A DNA stretch of 64,000 nt from assembly GCF_003339525.1 (NCBI RefSeq), contig NZ_CP031124.1, positions 186,001 through 250,000 of the forward strand. The letters are read 5' to 3'. This DNA is from Ephemeroptericola cinctiostellae. Its GTDB lineage: Bacteria > Pseudomonadota > Gammaproteobacteria > Burkholderiales > Burkholderiaceae. A program made the translations under genes and the position numbers. This document shows positions 55,352 to 64,000 of this stretch, piece by piece; positions within the stretch are counted from its first letter, which is position 1; each line of letters begins with the position of its first letter. The notes beneath the pieces are model-generated. The model had not been told where the DNA came from. It saw nothing but the letters and a program-made list of their open reading frames with translations, and did not search any database.

Positions 55352-55969
55352 TCAATGCATTGGATTCAAAGTAAACCAAGCCGCATCATAAGCGTCATCG
55401 GGCATGCGTTTAAAACCGCTGCGCACAAAACCATGCCAGCGCCCCACCACCCAAGACATCAACACATCGCTGTACACGCCGACATCAACAGCAGGCATCC
55501 AAAGGCCTTCTGCCGCAGCATTACGCAATGTTTGCTTCAACGTCGCAGACAGCCGTTCAATCAACTGAGTGATCCGCTGCTGCAATCGTTCATGCTCATT
55601 GACCAAAGCATCACCAATCATGACGCGCGCCATGCCTGGGTTTTTTTGAGCAAAAACCAACAGCACCAACACCATTTTTTTCAATTGTTCATTGGCGGGC
55701 ACATCACTGGCGGCAATTTGATTGAGCAAGCCAAACAAACTGGACTCAATGAACTCAATCAAACCTTCAAACATCTGGGCTTTACTCGCAAAATGACGAT
55801 ACAGCGCCGCCTCAGAAACGCCCAAAGACTTTGCCAAACCTGCTGTTGTGATTTTATCACCCGCTGGATTTTCCAGCATGTGTGCTAAAGTTTGTAGGAT
55901 TTGTATGCGCCGTTCCCCCTTGGCTGGCCGCGTTTTTTTTGCAGTGTCTTGTTCGGGCAATTCATCCAT
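55352..55969 (-). CDS. slmA: Nucleoid occlusion factor SlmA
   Basis: TetR-fold protein that blocks FtsZ ring assembly over the nucleoid, 205 residues. The HTH I-T-T-A-G-L-A-K-S-L-G-V-S-E-A-A-L-Y-R-H-F is followed by A-Q-M-F-E-G-L-I-E-F-I-E, both diagnostic for SlmA, with Q-R-I-T-Q-L-I-E-R-L in the dimer region. No slmA/dut/coaBC cluster is present, but the sequence match is clear. Cupredoxin gene follows closely. Confidence 0.85.
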   Translation of the reverse strand: MDELPEQDTAKKTRPAKGERRIQILQTLAHMLENPAGDKITTAGLAKSLGVSEAALYRHFASKAQMFEGLIEFIESSLFGLLNQIAASDVPANEQLKKMVLVLLVFAQKNPGMARVMIGDALVNEHERLQQRITQLIERLSATLKQTLRNAAAEGLWMPAVDVGVYSDVLMSWVVGRWHGFVRSGFKRMPDDAYDAAWFTLNPMH

Positions 55970-56102
55970 GTGGCATCCAAAATTAGTAAAGTGCGAAATT
56001 GTAACCGATTCTAAAGGTCAAAATTAAGTAAAAACCTTTATTTGCACCAATCACTGTATAAATTTTATGAATAAATGACAACCAACACGATATTAGAAAG
56101 TA

Positions 56103-57815
56103 TCACGAAAGGGATGACAAAGAAAGCATTTCGCGCGCATGGTTGCGAGTGGTGACACTGATGTCCACTCCGCCCAACATGCGGGCAATTTCTTCGATGC
56201 GCTCTTCAGTGTTTAGAGGATGAATCTGTGACGTGGTGACATTGTTTCGAGTTGATTTGGAGACCTGCCAATGGTGCTCACCTTGAGCGGCCACTTGGGG
56301 CAAGTGGGTGACGCACAACACCTGCCGCTCTTGTCCCAACTGCGCCAACAATTTACCCACCACCTCGGCCACTGCCCCTCCAATGCCAGAGTCCACTTCA
56401 TCAAAAATCAAGGTGGGCACTGGGTTTGCAGCACTGGTGATGACCGATAAAGCCAAACTGATGCGTGCCAGCTCACCGCCCGAAGCCACTTTATTGAGTG
56501 CTTGCAAAGCCACGCCTGCATGACCCGCCACTTTGAACTCAATGGCATCCATACCATGCGCAGCGGGAGTCGCCTCAGTCAGCTCAATGCCAAATTGCCC
56601 ACCGGTCATGTTGAGGGTTTGCATGCTGGCCGTGACAGCGGTCGATAGTTTTTGTGCGGCGGCGGTGCGTGATGTGCGCAAAGCCAAAGCCTTTGTTTGA
56701 TAAGCAGCCGCCATGGCCTGTTCTTGCGCAATCAGTTGCTCAAGGTCAAGCCCCTGTTGTAGATCATGCAGCTGAGTTTGTAAATGCAGCCAATGCGCAT
56801 GCAACCCTTCAGGAGCAATGCGAAACTTACGCGCCTGCTCATGCCAATCACCCAAACGTGCATCAAGCGTCAACCAAGTGCCTTCATCCAAATCGGCGCG
56901 CTGGGCATAACTGTTCAACAGCTGGCCCGCCTCTTGCACATTGATCACAGCCACATCCAGCATTTCAACCGCTTCATTTAAACGCTCATCCAAGCGCGCC
57001 AAAGGCATCAGCGCTTGCAACTGCTCGCTCAGTTGATCAACCACTGAGGCCTCAACCTCTGTCAATTGGTGAGCGGCACTGGCCGTACCTTGAATCAAGG
57101 TGCTGGCATGCGCAAGACGCGTGTGTTCCATCAACAAATGATCCCATTCATCGGCTTGTGGTGCCAAGGCGTTCAAACCATCCAACTGCCATGTGAGCGT
57201 TTCGAGCTTACCCATCAGTTCAGCCGCATCGGTTTCAGCGGTATCGCGTAATTTTTTAGCCGTTTGCCATGCGCTGAACGCAGCATGCACCGCACTGCGC
57301 AACTCAAACAGTTCAGCATGCTCATCCAGCAACTCACGTTGCGCAGAAACCTTCAACTGCTGCTGACGCGCATGTTCATCGAGCAACTCTCGCTGAGCCG
57401 ATGACTTCAACAATTGTTGATGGGCATGCTGTCCATGAATGTGCACCAGCTGTTCGCCCAATTCACGCAGCTGTCCAAGCGTTGCACTGATGCCATTGAT
57501 GAACGCACGGCTTTTACCCTGAGCATCAATCGTTCGGCGGATTAAAATCACATCATCGTCGCCCGCCAATCCAGCTTCTTCAAGCCATGCCATCAAAACA
57601 GGATTGCTGTTGAATTCAGCGCTGACCTCAGCCCTTTCGGCCCCCTGAGCCACCATATTGACATCCGCACGATCACCCAACAACAAGCCAATGGCATCGA
57701 GCACAATGGATTTACCCGCCCCTGTTTCGCCTGTCAGCACAGTAAAGCCAGACTCGATGTCCAAGTCCAAGGCTTTAACAATCACAAAGTGACGAAGGGA
57801 AAGGCGGGTCAACAT
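56103..57815 (-). CDS. recN: DNA repair protein RecN
   Basis: SMC-like ATPase that holds DNA ends together for recombination repair, 570 residues. Walker A is G-E-T-G-A-G-K-S at 29–36; the C-terminal ABC part has A-S-G-G-E-L-A-R-I-S-L-A and F-D-E-V-D-S-G-I-G-G. Between them lies the coiled-coil arm. Residues 132–167 are a tandem duplication of 18 residues just after H-I-H-G-Q-H-A, which makes the protein slightly long. recN followed by nadK and divergent hrcA is conserved in betaproteobacteria. Confidence 0.95.
   Translation of the reverse strand: MLTRLSLRHFVIVKALDLDIESGFTVLTGETGAGKSIVLDAIGLLLGDRADVNMVAQGAERAEVSAEFNSNPVLMAWLEEAGLAGDDDVILIRRTIDAQGKSRAFINGISATLGQLRELGEQLVHIHGQHAHQQLLKSSAQRELLDEHARQQQLKVSAQRELLDEHAELFELRSAVHAAFSAWQTAKKLRDTAETDAAELMGKLETLTWQLDGLNALAPQADEWDHLLMEHTRLAHASTLIQGTASAAHQLTEVEASVVDQLSEQLQALMPLARLDERLNEAVEMLDVAVINVQEAGQLLNSYAQRADLDEGTWLTLDARLGDWHEQARKFRIAPEGLHAHWLHLQTQLHDLQQGLDLEQLIAQEQAMAAAYQTKALALRTSRTAAAQKLSTAVTASMQTLNMTGGQFGIELTEATPAAHGMDAIEFKVAGHAGVALQALNKVASGGELARISLALSVITSAANPVPTLIFDEVDSGIGGAVAEVVGKLLAQLGQERQVLCVTHLPQVAAQGEHHWQVSKSTRNNVTTSQIHPLNTEERIEEIARMLGGVDISVTTRNHAREMLSLSSLS
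57315..57422 (-). repeat. 54-bp in-frame tandem duplication inside recN
   Basis: Two 18-residue copies: HQQLLKSSAQRELLDEHA (57422–57369) and RQQQLKVSAQRELLDEHA (57368–57315). The DNA copies have diverged at many silent sites, so the duplication is not recent. Confidence 0.9.
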
Positions 57816-57827
57816 AGACGTATTCGC

Positions 57828-58757
57828 TTAAGCTGGGCGTGCAGGATTGAGCTGCCAATTGAGTTTTTGACGCAAGGTGGCAAAATAATTGTATGACTTT
57901 GGATGCCAAAAAATACATTTATATGGCGCTTGCACCACACGGACAATGTCGCCACTACGTGCCTCTGCGTAACCGTGCACATCAAAATGCACCACGGCCT
58001 CTTTGAATGACACAATTTCAATGTCAACCACACTGTCATTGGGCAGCACAATCGGACGATTTGACAACGACTGCGGTGCAACTGAGGCGATGGTGATGCC
58101 CGCCAATTTGGGATGCAAAATGGGACCATTGGCAGCCAAGGAGTACGCGGTAGAACCTGTTGGCGTGGCAATGATTAAGGAGTCCGCACGCTCGGTGTAC
58201 ATGAACTGACCATTTACCGCGACATTTAAATCCAGCATCCCACCCAAACCTGTGCGCCCGACCACCACGTCGTTCAACGCGGTGCCTTCGTAAATCACTT
58301 CACCATCGCGTATGATTTGCGCATGCAATAAATCACGTGCCTCAGCGTCATACGACTGATCATATAAGATTTCGCGCAGCACCGACGGCGCATCAGCCAA
58401 AGAAATGTCCGTGATGAAGCCAAGATGACCTTGGTTAATGCCCACCAAAGGGATGTTGTATGGGGCGACACGGCGCGCAACGCCCAGCATCGTGCCATCA
58501 CCACCAACCGCAATCATAACGTCGGCGCAGTTGCCAATGTCGTGTAAATTCACACTTGGAAATTGCTTTAGATTAAAGTGCTGCGAGGTTTTTTCCTCGA
58601 TGATGACCGCTTTGCCCAAGCCTAAAACGGTTTGAATCACTTGCAGCAAGGGCTCAACGGAGGTGTCTGACTGCAGGCGTCCAGCAAGTGCGACCGTTCG
58701 AATGTCAGAGGCTTGCAAACGCAAATCGGCAGTGGATGTGATGAGAAAATCGTTCAT
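57828..58757 (-). CDS. nadK: NAD kinase
   Basis: ATP-dependent NAD kinase, 309 residues, makes NADP. G-G-D-G-T-M-L at 85–91 with catalytic D87, N-Q-G-H-L-G-F-I-T-D, A-L-N-D-V-V-V and T-P-T-G-S-T-A-Y-S are all conserved. The gene lies 12 bases upstream of recN on the same strand, so both may share a transcript, and is divergent from hrcA. Confidence 0.96.
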   Translation of the reverse strand: MNDFLITSTADLRLQASDIRTVALAGRLQSDTSVEPLLQVIQTVLGLGKAVIIEEKTSQHFNLKQFPSVNLHDIGNCADVMIAVGGDGTMLGVARRVAPYNIPLVGINQGHLGFITDISLADAPSVLREILYDQSYDAEARDLLHAQIIRDGEVIYEGTALNDVVVGRTGLGGMLDLNVAVNGQFMYTERADSLIIATPTGSTAYSLAANGPILHPKLAGITIASVAPQSLSNRPIVLPNDSVVDIEIVSFKEAVVHFDVHGYAEARSGDIVRVVQAPYKCIFWHPKSYNYFATLRQKLNWQLNPARPA

Positions 58758-58878
58758 GGCGTGATTGTAATGGAATGCAGTGGTTTGTGCCAGCGGCGGG
58801 ACAAATCATTTCTCGAAAATTAACGCAGATTCTAAACAGCCACGTTACAATGAACATCATCATTTTTGATCGACCACC

Positions 58879-59913
58879 ATGCTCCTCGACGACCGCGCCC
58901 ACACCTTGCTCAATACATTGATCACCCAATACATTGCCCAAGGTCAGCCCATCGGCTCAAGCACCCTTGCACAACAAGCGGGGCTTAAGCTGTCGTCAGC
59001 CACTGTGCGCAACGTTTTGGTTGATTTGGAACATTTGGGCTTGGTCAGCAGCCCACACACGTCTGCTGGACGCATTCCAACACCGCAAGGCTATCGGTTT
59101 TTTGTGGACGCCATGATGACCGCAAGCACTTTTGAAACCGTCGAAAATGAATCATGGAGCAGCCAATTTCAACCCGACAGCGCACATCGAATGGCCAGCA
59201 GTGCCGCACAACTGTTGTCACAGATTTCTCAATTTGCAGGCATCATTTCAACCCCCAAACGCTCTCACATGTTTCGACACATCGAATTCTTGCTGCTTGC
59301 ACCGCAGCGGGTTTTGGTGATTTTAATCACCCCAGAAGGGGATGTGCAAAATCGCCTGCTTGAAGTTGATCGCCCTTACCAAACCCACGAGTTGATTGAA
59401 GCAGCCAATTATTTGAATGCACATTGTGCGGGTCTGGACTTTACGCAAATCAAGCAACAACTGTCACAAGAGCTGAGCCAATTGCAACAACACGTGACCC
59501 TTTTGATGCAAAGGGCCGTATTACACAGTCACGACAACCACACACCTCAAGATGACACACTGATTGTCAAAGGTGAGCGGCATTTGCTCGATGTCACTGA
59601 ATTTGCCAACAACATGGATCGACTGCGACACACCTTCGATCTGTTTGACGAAAAAACCCGCTTGCTGCAACTGCTCGAACGCACCAATCAGGCAGGCGGC
59701 GTACAAGTATTCATCGGCGGCGAATCTGACATGCTGCCCTATGATGGCGTCTCATTGATCACCGCCCCGTACACCGCAAACAATGTGGTCATCGGCACAC
59801 TCGGCGTCATCGGCCCTTCGCGCATGGCTTATGAGCGGGTGATTCCACTGGTCGATGTCACGGCAAAGCTGCTGTCACGGGCAATGGGGCAAGGGCTGTT
59901 GCCATCCCTCTGA
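58879..59913 (+). CDS. hrcA: Heat-inducible transcription repressor HrcA
   Basis: Repressor of heat-shock operons (groESL, dnaK) that binds CIRCE, 344 residues. The N-terminal winged helix M-L-L-D-D-R-A-H-T-L-L-N-T-L-I and S-S-A-T-V-R-N-V-L-V-D-L-E are diagnostic, with T-S-A-G-R-I-P-T-P-Q-G-Y-R. A CIRCE element (TTAGCACTC-N9-GAGTGCTAA) was not seen in the 121 bases upstream, so it is probably not autoregulated that way. Divergent from nadK. Confidence 0.95.
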   Translation: MLLDDRAHTLLNTLITQYIAQGQPIGSSTLAQQAGLKLSSATVRNVLVDLEHLGLVSSPHTSAGRIPTPQGYRFFVDAMMTASTFETVENESWSSQFQPDSAHRMASSAAQLLSQISQFAGIISTPKRSHMFRHIEFLLLAPQRVLVILITPEGDVQNRLLEVDRPYQTHELIEAANYLNAHCAGLDFTQIKQQLSQELSQLQQHVTLLMQRAVLHSHDNHTPQDDTLIVKGERHLLDVTEFANNMDRLRHTFDLFDEKTRLLQLLERTNQAGGVQVFIGGESDMLPYDGVSLITAPYTANNVVIGTLGVIGPSRMAYERVIPLVDVTAKLLSRAMGQGLLPSL

Positions 59914-60062
59914 CCCTCGACCGCCTCAACAGGTGACCCTGCGCCCCACCCATCACAAGACAGAACACAAATCATCCCGCTTGCTGAATGCATTGATTCG
60001 CTTTTTTTCGACACATGGATACGGCCCTCAAATGCTCAAGTGAGAACACCGACCTCGTCACA

Positions 60063-61850
60063 TCATGGTTTTGACTCGGTAGCGGCATCCAAGCTGCGCA
60101 TAAATACATCCGCCCCCTCAAACCCAATCACGCGCCCTTTCTCTTTACCCGTGATCGGTTCAAGCACGATCATTGCAGGCGGTCCATATAATTTAAAATG
60201 AGCAAGCAAGGCCGCGTCATCATCGGTATAAGCCGTCATGTCGACACGCACCAACGTCATTCGAGCCATGCGCTCTTTGATCCGAGGATCAGGAAAAGTG
60301 TTCTTCTCCATTTCAATGCAGCTGCGACACCAATCGGCATAAAGATCAAGCAACACGGGCTTGTCGCTGTTGGCAACCACTTCATTGAGCTCAACAATGG
60401 ATTTGACGGGTTGAAACGTCACCACAACAGCTTGATCACCCCAAGCCTTTTGCCAATAGTGCCCCCAAAGAGGCTGTGCAATCCACAACGCCGCCGCGAC
60501 CATAATCAAACCAATGACCTGTTTGATGCGCACCATCCATGCACCACCCTTGGGTAAAAACTGTCCCAACCCAGCACCCAGCAACAGCAATGGCATGCCC
60601 ATGCCGTACGCCAACACAAACAACGCCAAACCACCGAGCGCCATATTACCCGTTTGTGCAATATAAGTGATCACCCCCACCAATGGTGCGGTCACGCATG
60701 GCGAAGCAATCAATGCAGAAATCGCCCCCATCAGCGCCACACCCCAATAACCATTTTTGCCCTGAGTTTTAGCACTCAACCATGCCTGCCAACTCACGGG
60801 GAGCTGCAGTTGAAACACATCAAACAAGCTCAGCGCCAACAGCAACAGCATGGCAGACAGCGCAGCCAACACCCATGGACTTTGCAGATAACGGTGCAAA
60901 CTGGCACCTGTTTTTGCAGCCATCAAGCCAATCAGCGCATACACCAACGCCATACCTGTCACATAAGCAAAAGCAAGGGCAAGGCCTCGTCTTTTTGACA
61001 CGACCTGCTGTCCAGCCAAAATACCAGATAAAATCGGCACCATGGGCAACATACATGGCGTGAGTGAAAGCAACACACCCAAACCAAACATAAACAACAA
61101 CGCAACAGGAACATTATGGGCATCAAACAATTGACGCGCATATGCTGAATTATCTGGTGCGCTGGCTGCTGACCCCTCAATATTTTTTGAAGCACCGACA
61201 AGGGGCGGTGCATTGACCCCCGCCTGAGTCGCCAATCCCTCTCGAGCTGCAAGATCACTTATCGGCTTTGGGCTGAGTGGAATTGTAACCGTAGGCGCTT
61301 GTGCCACCAATGGGTCACGAGACGGAGAAAGGGCTGTTTTTTTATCCGCCAATTGTGCATTCACAGCGGGCTTGATCCCCCCTGCCACCGAGTTGTTTTC
61401 GGCATGGGCCGTCAAAACCTCTTGTGTTTTACGAGGTGGATAGCACAACCCCCCATCGGCACAACCTCGCGACGTGACCACCAATTTAAACAAACCATCG
61501 CCTTTGACTGGCACATCAAAGCTGACGCGATCATGATAAATCGCCATGTTTTTATTAAAATTTTCATCAAATTTGATCAGCGCCGCTGGTAGCTTGAACT
61601 CACCATTTTGCACCACCGCTCCATCTGGACTGACCACAGCGACAGCAAAATCATCACGATACATGTAGTAGTTGGGGGCAATAGCGAACGATACGCGCAC
61701 ATGCATCCCATCTCGCATGGCAGCAGAAAAGGCAAACGCTTGGTCTGGGGGTAAAAAAGACTCCGCTGCCGATAAACGACCAAAGGCCATCAACATGATG
61801 GTCAACGCGATGCTGACAAAGGCTCGACAAAATTTGAATATGGGTGACAT
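60063..61850 (-). CDS. dsbD: Thiol:disulfide interchange protein DsbD
   Basis: Transmembrane electron carrier that keeps periplasmic isomerases reduced. 595 residues. A signal sequence is followed by the immunoglobulin-like alpha domain with C130 and C136, the beta domain of about eight helices with C266 (T-P-C-M-L-P) and C385 (S-P-C-V-T), and a C-terminal thioredoxin domain with C508-x-x-C511 (W-C-R-S-C). All three Cys pairs are present. It is in the same direction as rplQ, whose terminator lies between the two genes, so dsbD probably has its own promoter. Confidence 0.95.
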   Translation of the reverse strand: MSPIFKFCRAFVSIALTIMLMAFGRLSAAESFLPPDQAFAFSAAMRDGMHVRVSFAIAPNYYMYRDDFAVAVVSPDGAVVQNGEFKLPAALIKFDENFNKNMAIYHDRVSFDVPVKGDGLFKLVVTSRGCADGGLCYPPRKTQEVLTAHAENNSVAGGIKPAVNAQLADKKTALSPSRDPLVAQAPTVTIPLSPKPISDLAAREGLATQAGVNAPPLVGASKNIEGSAASAPDNSAYARQLFDAHNVPVALLFMFGLGVLLSLTPCMLPMVPILSGILAGQQVVSKRRGLALAFAYVTGMALVYALIGLMAAKTGASLHRYLQSPWVLAALSAMLLLLALSLFDVFQLQLPVSWQAWLSAKTQGKNGYWGVALMGAISALIASPCVTAPLVGVITYIAQTGNMALGGLALFVLAYGMGMPLLLLGAGLGQFLPKGGAWMVRIKQVIGLIMVAAALWIAQPLWGHYWQKAWGDQAVVVTFQPVKSIVELNEVVANSDKPVLLDLYADWCRSCIEMEKNTFPDPRIKERMARMTLVRVDMTAYTDDDAALLAHFKLYGPPAMIVLEPITGKEKGRVIGFEGADVFMRSLDAATESKP

Positions 61851-61866
61851 CTCATTAACAATAAAA

Positions 61867-61902
61867 ACAAAAAAACGGATTGAACAATCAATCCGTTATT
61901 TT
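61867..61902 (-). terminator. Terminator of the alpha operon (after rplQ)
   Basis: AACGGATTGA (61874–61883) pairs with TCAATCCGTT (61888–61897), loop ACAA; the minus-strand side is followed by a T-rich tract. It ends the rpsD–rpoA–rplQ unit. Confidence 0.85.
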
Positions 61903-61941
61903 ACTTCATGCCACAATTTACTGCTGCGACAATCAATTTGA

Positions 61942-62322
61942 TTACTCAGCCGCTTCTTCAGCCACTGGGCGATCGACCAACTCAACAAAAGCCATCGGTG
62001 CATTGTCGCCAACGCGGAAACCGCATTTCAGAACGCGCAAGTAACCGCCTGGACGGGTTGCATAACGTGGACCGATTTCATCAAACAACTTCTTAACGAT
62101 GTCACGATCGCGCAAGCGATCAAATGCCAAACGTTGGTTTGACAATGTGTTAGTTTTACCCAAAGTGATTAAAGGCTCAATCACTTTACGCAACTCTTTT
62201 GCCTTAGGCAAAGTTGTTTTGATGACTTCGTGTTGCAACAAAGAAACAGACATGTTGCGGAACATAGCCAAACGGTGGCTGCTGGTGCGATTGAGTTTAC
62301 GTAAACCTGAACGATGACGCAT
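61942..62322 (-). CDS. rplQ: 50S ribosomal protein L17
   Basis: Ribosomal protein L17, 126 residues. [17 protein letters not shown] at the start, [13 protein letters not shown] and the [10 protein letters not shown] core are diagnostic. It follows rpoA at the 3' end of the alpha operon. Confidence 0.97.
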   Translation of the reverse strand: MRHRSGLRKLNRTSSHRLAMFRNMSVSLLQHEVIKTTLPKAKELRKVIEPLITLGKTNTLSNQRLAFDRLRDRDIVKKLFDEIGPRYATRPGGYLRVLKCGFRVGDNAPMAFVELVDRPVAEEAAE

Positions 62323-62516
62323 GATAATTTCCTTAAATAATAGATCTAAACTTCAGCTCTTCTATCCCAAATGGGCGGGCTCGTGATGTTAAATGAATAC
62401 AAAAAATCGGCAATCCATCTGCCTTTTATTTGATTTTATCAAAGGTTTTGCTCAAACATCTCAAGCAAAACCTTTAATTTTAAAGCCAAAAAAGTAAGTT
62501 TTTACTTTTTTCGTAC

Positions 62517-63503
62517 TTACACTTCCAAACCAGCTGGCGGCCAGTTCTCAAGTTTCATGCCCAAAGTCAAGCCGCGAGCAGCCAAAACTTCTTTGATTTC
62601 AGACAATGACTTACGACCCAAGTTTGGCGTTTTGAGCAAATCTTGCTCAGAACGACGAACCAAGTCACCAATGTATTGAATCGCTTCAGCTTTCAAGCAG
62701 TTCGCAGAACGAACCGTCAGCTCAAGCTCATCCACTGGGCGCAACAAGATTGGATCAAACTGTGGTGCATTCACACGTTGCGTTTGCGCATCAGCTGGAT
62801 CTTCAGTGTTTTGCAAAGCGGCGAAGACAGACAATTGCTCAATCAAAATCGCTGCCGATTGGCGAACCGCTTCTTCTGGGCTGATGACACCATTGGTGTC
62901 AATGTGCATCACCACTTTGTCTAAATCCGTGCGCTGTTCAACACGCGCAGATTCAACAGCATAGCTCACACGACGAATCGGCGAGAAAGAAGCATCCAAC
63001 ATGATGTGACCGATTTTCTTGCTGTGATCGTCTGCAAATGCACGAACGTTACCTGGCACATAACCTCGGCCTTTTTCAATCTTGATTTGCATGTCCAGCT
63101 CGCCACCAGCCAAGTGAGCAATCACGTGATTGGGGTTAACGATTTCAACTTCGTGTGAACCTTCAATATCCGCTGCAGTCACCACACCTTCGCCTGATTT
63201 TTTCAGGGTCAGTGTAATTTCATCGCGGCTGTGTAACTTAAACACGATGCCTTTGACATTTAACAAAATATCAACGACGTCTTCTTGAACACCATCCAAT
63301 GTAGAGTATTCATGCAATGCACCAGCGATTTGTACTTCGGTCGCGGCATAACCCGTCATAGAAGACAACAAAACACGACGCAACGCATTACCCAACGTGT
63401 GGCCATAACCGCGTTCGAAAGGTTCTAAGACGACTTTCGCGCTGTACTCACCCGTGGCTTCCACTTGAATGTTGCGAGGCTTTAAGAATGCGTTTTTAGA
63501 CAT
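62517..63503 (-). CDS. rpoA: RNA polymerase alpha subunit
   Basis: Alpha subunit of RNA polymerase, 328 residues. The N-terminal assembly domain has [18 protein letters not shown]; the C-terminal domain, which binds UP elements and activators, has [15 protein letters not shown] and [11 protein letters not shown]. Length matches the family. It sits between rpsD and rplQ. Confidence 0.98.
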   Translation of the reverse strand: MSKNAFLKPRNIQVEATGEYSAKVVLEPFERGYGHTLGNALRRVLLSSMTGYAATEVQIAGALHEYSTLDGVQEDVVDILLNVKGIVFKLHSRDEITLTLKKSGEGVVTAADIEGSHEVEIVNPNHVIAHLAGGELDMQIKIEKGRGYVPGNVRAFADDHSKKIGHIMLDASFSPIRRVSYAVESARVEQRTDLDKVVMHIDTNGVISPEEAVRQSAAILIEQLSVFAALQNTEDPADAQTQRVNAPQFDPILLRPVDELELTVRSANCLKAEAIQYIGDLVRRSEQDLLKTPNLGRKSLSEIKEVLAARGLTLGMKLENWPPAGLEV

Positions 63504-63600
63504 GGAATTCCTTTCAACTAAGCCATGCGCGAGTCAAAAGCACATGACTTGGGGTGATGTGAAAAACCTCACCTGTGATCAGCAGGCAAGGGGTGCCGCA

Positions 63601-64000
63601 TTAACGTGAGTACAACTCGACGATCAAGCTTTCATTCACATCTTGTGCAACATCAGAACGGTCTGGCGCCGCTTTGAACGTGCCTTCCATTTTTTTCGCA
63701 TCAACAGAAACCCATGATGGCATGCCAACTTGTTCAGCCAATTGCAAAGCTTCAGCAATACGAACTTGTTTCTTTGCTTTTTCAGTCACAGTGATGACAT
63801 CACCCGCTTTGATTTGAATCGAAGGGATATTGGCCACTGCACCATTCAAAACGATTGACTTGTGGCTAACCAATTGACGTGCTTCGGCGCGTGTTGAGCC
63901 AAAACCCATGCGGTAAACCACGTTATCCATACGTTGCTCGAGCAAGCGCACCAAGTTTTCACCTGTGTTACCACGCAAACGATCGGCTTCAGCAAAATAG
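63601..64000 (-). CDS. rpsD: 30S ribosomal protein S4 (partial, 5' end outside the window)
   Basis: C-terminal ~133 residues of S4; the frame is open to the window edge (reading [11 protein letters not shown]). R-Q-L-V-S-H-K in the S4 RNA-binding domain and the C-terminal L-I-V-E-L-Y-S-R are diagnostic. S4 nucleates 30S assembly and represses the alpha operon in E. coli. rpoA follows 97 bases later. Confidence 0.95.
   Translation of the reverse strand, partial: YFAEADRLRGNTGENLVRLLEQRMDNVVYRMGFGSTRAEARQLVSHKSIVLNGAVANIPSIQIKAGDVITVTEKAKKQVRIAEALQLAEQVGMPSWVSVDAKKMEGTFKAAPDRSDVAQDVNESLIVELYSR

Noticed and set aside
58758..58878. CIRCE operator in front of hrcA
   Set aside because: No TTAGCACTC-N9-GAGTGCTAA pattern or near match was found.
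1..64000. CRISPR array, insertion sequence, prophage or toxin–antitoxin module
   Set aside because: No regularly spaced repeats, transposase, integrase or phage structural genes, or paired toxin–antitoxin frames were seen.

Overview
The window looks like the chromosome of a betaproteobacterium, most probably in the order Burkholderiales. The evidence is gene content and order: lolB–ispE, tRNA-Gln–prs–rplY–pth, cmk–rpsA–ihfB, recN–nadK facing hrcA, rpsD–rpoA–rplQ, gltB–gltD, and a gatCAB operon. The base composition is fairly balanced, with heavy use of CAA and AAA codons, so it is less GC-rich than Burkholderia or Bordetella. No genus can be named from the sequence alone. No phage, insertion sequence or CRISPR array was seen.

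Layout. 1–2.8 kb: lolB, a glutathione S-transferase, ispE and a small membrane protein. 3.1–5.0 kb: a zinc-type ArsR repressor with its operator, a zinc CDF exporter and a manganese-type exporter. 5.2–10.5 kb: an SDR reductase, yebC, a HerA-like ATPase (yjgR), a carbonic anhydrase and a second CDF transporter. 10.8–15.3 kb: gatC–gatA–[two paralogous lipoproteins]–gatB. 15.6–23.6 kb: miaA, dnaQ, rnhA, a methyltransferase, gloB, mltD and fabI. 23.7–26.6 kb: a tiny membrane ORF, the ABC-F gene yheS, and directly upstream of its promoter a single orphan integron gene cassette with a textbook attC site. 26.9–29.4 kb: azlCD, a GyrI-like protein and a DinB-like protein. 29.8–35.9 kb: a sulfur module with a cystine-type ABC importer, a cystathionine gamma-lyase/synthase, a TauE/SafE exporter and CysB. 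36.1–39.2 kb: an Ada-like/AlkB repair pair, a PEBP protein and a divergent LysR regulator. 39.3–41.9 kb: tRNA-Gln, prs, rplY and pth. 42–48.7 kb: a structured non-coding stretch and glutamate synthase gltBD. 49–51.8 kb: grxD, a DMT exporter, ubiX and a methyltransferase. 51.9–54.8 kb: ihfB, rpsA and cmk. 55–59.9 kb: a cupredoxin, slmA, recN, nadK and hrcA. 60–64 kb: dsbD, rplQ, rpoA and the partial rpsD.

Most genes are core housekeeping. The parts that stand out are the orphan integron cassette beside yheS, the duplicated lipoprotein pair inside the gatCAB operon, the apparent 37-kb split of the lolB–ispE / tRNA-Gln–prs cluster, an ATGA relay of 10-bp repeats at the rnhA start, an 18-residue internal duplication in RecN, a long low-complexity basic tail on MltD, and a possible small RNA between pth and gltD. 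All coordinates, motifs and repeats were read by eye. No database search or folding program was run.
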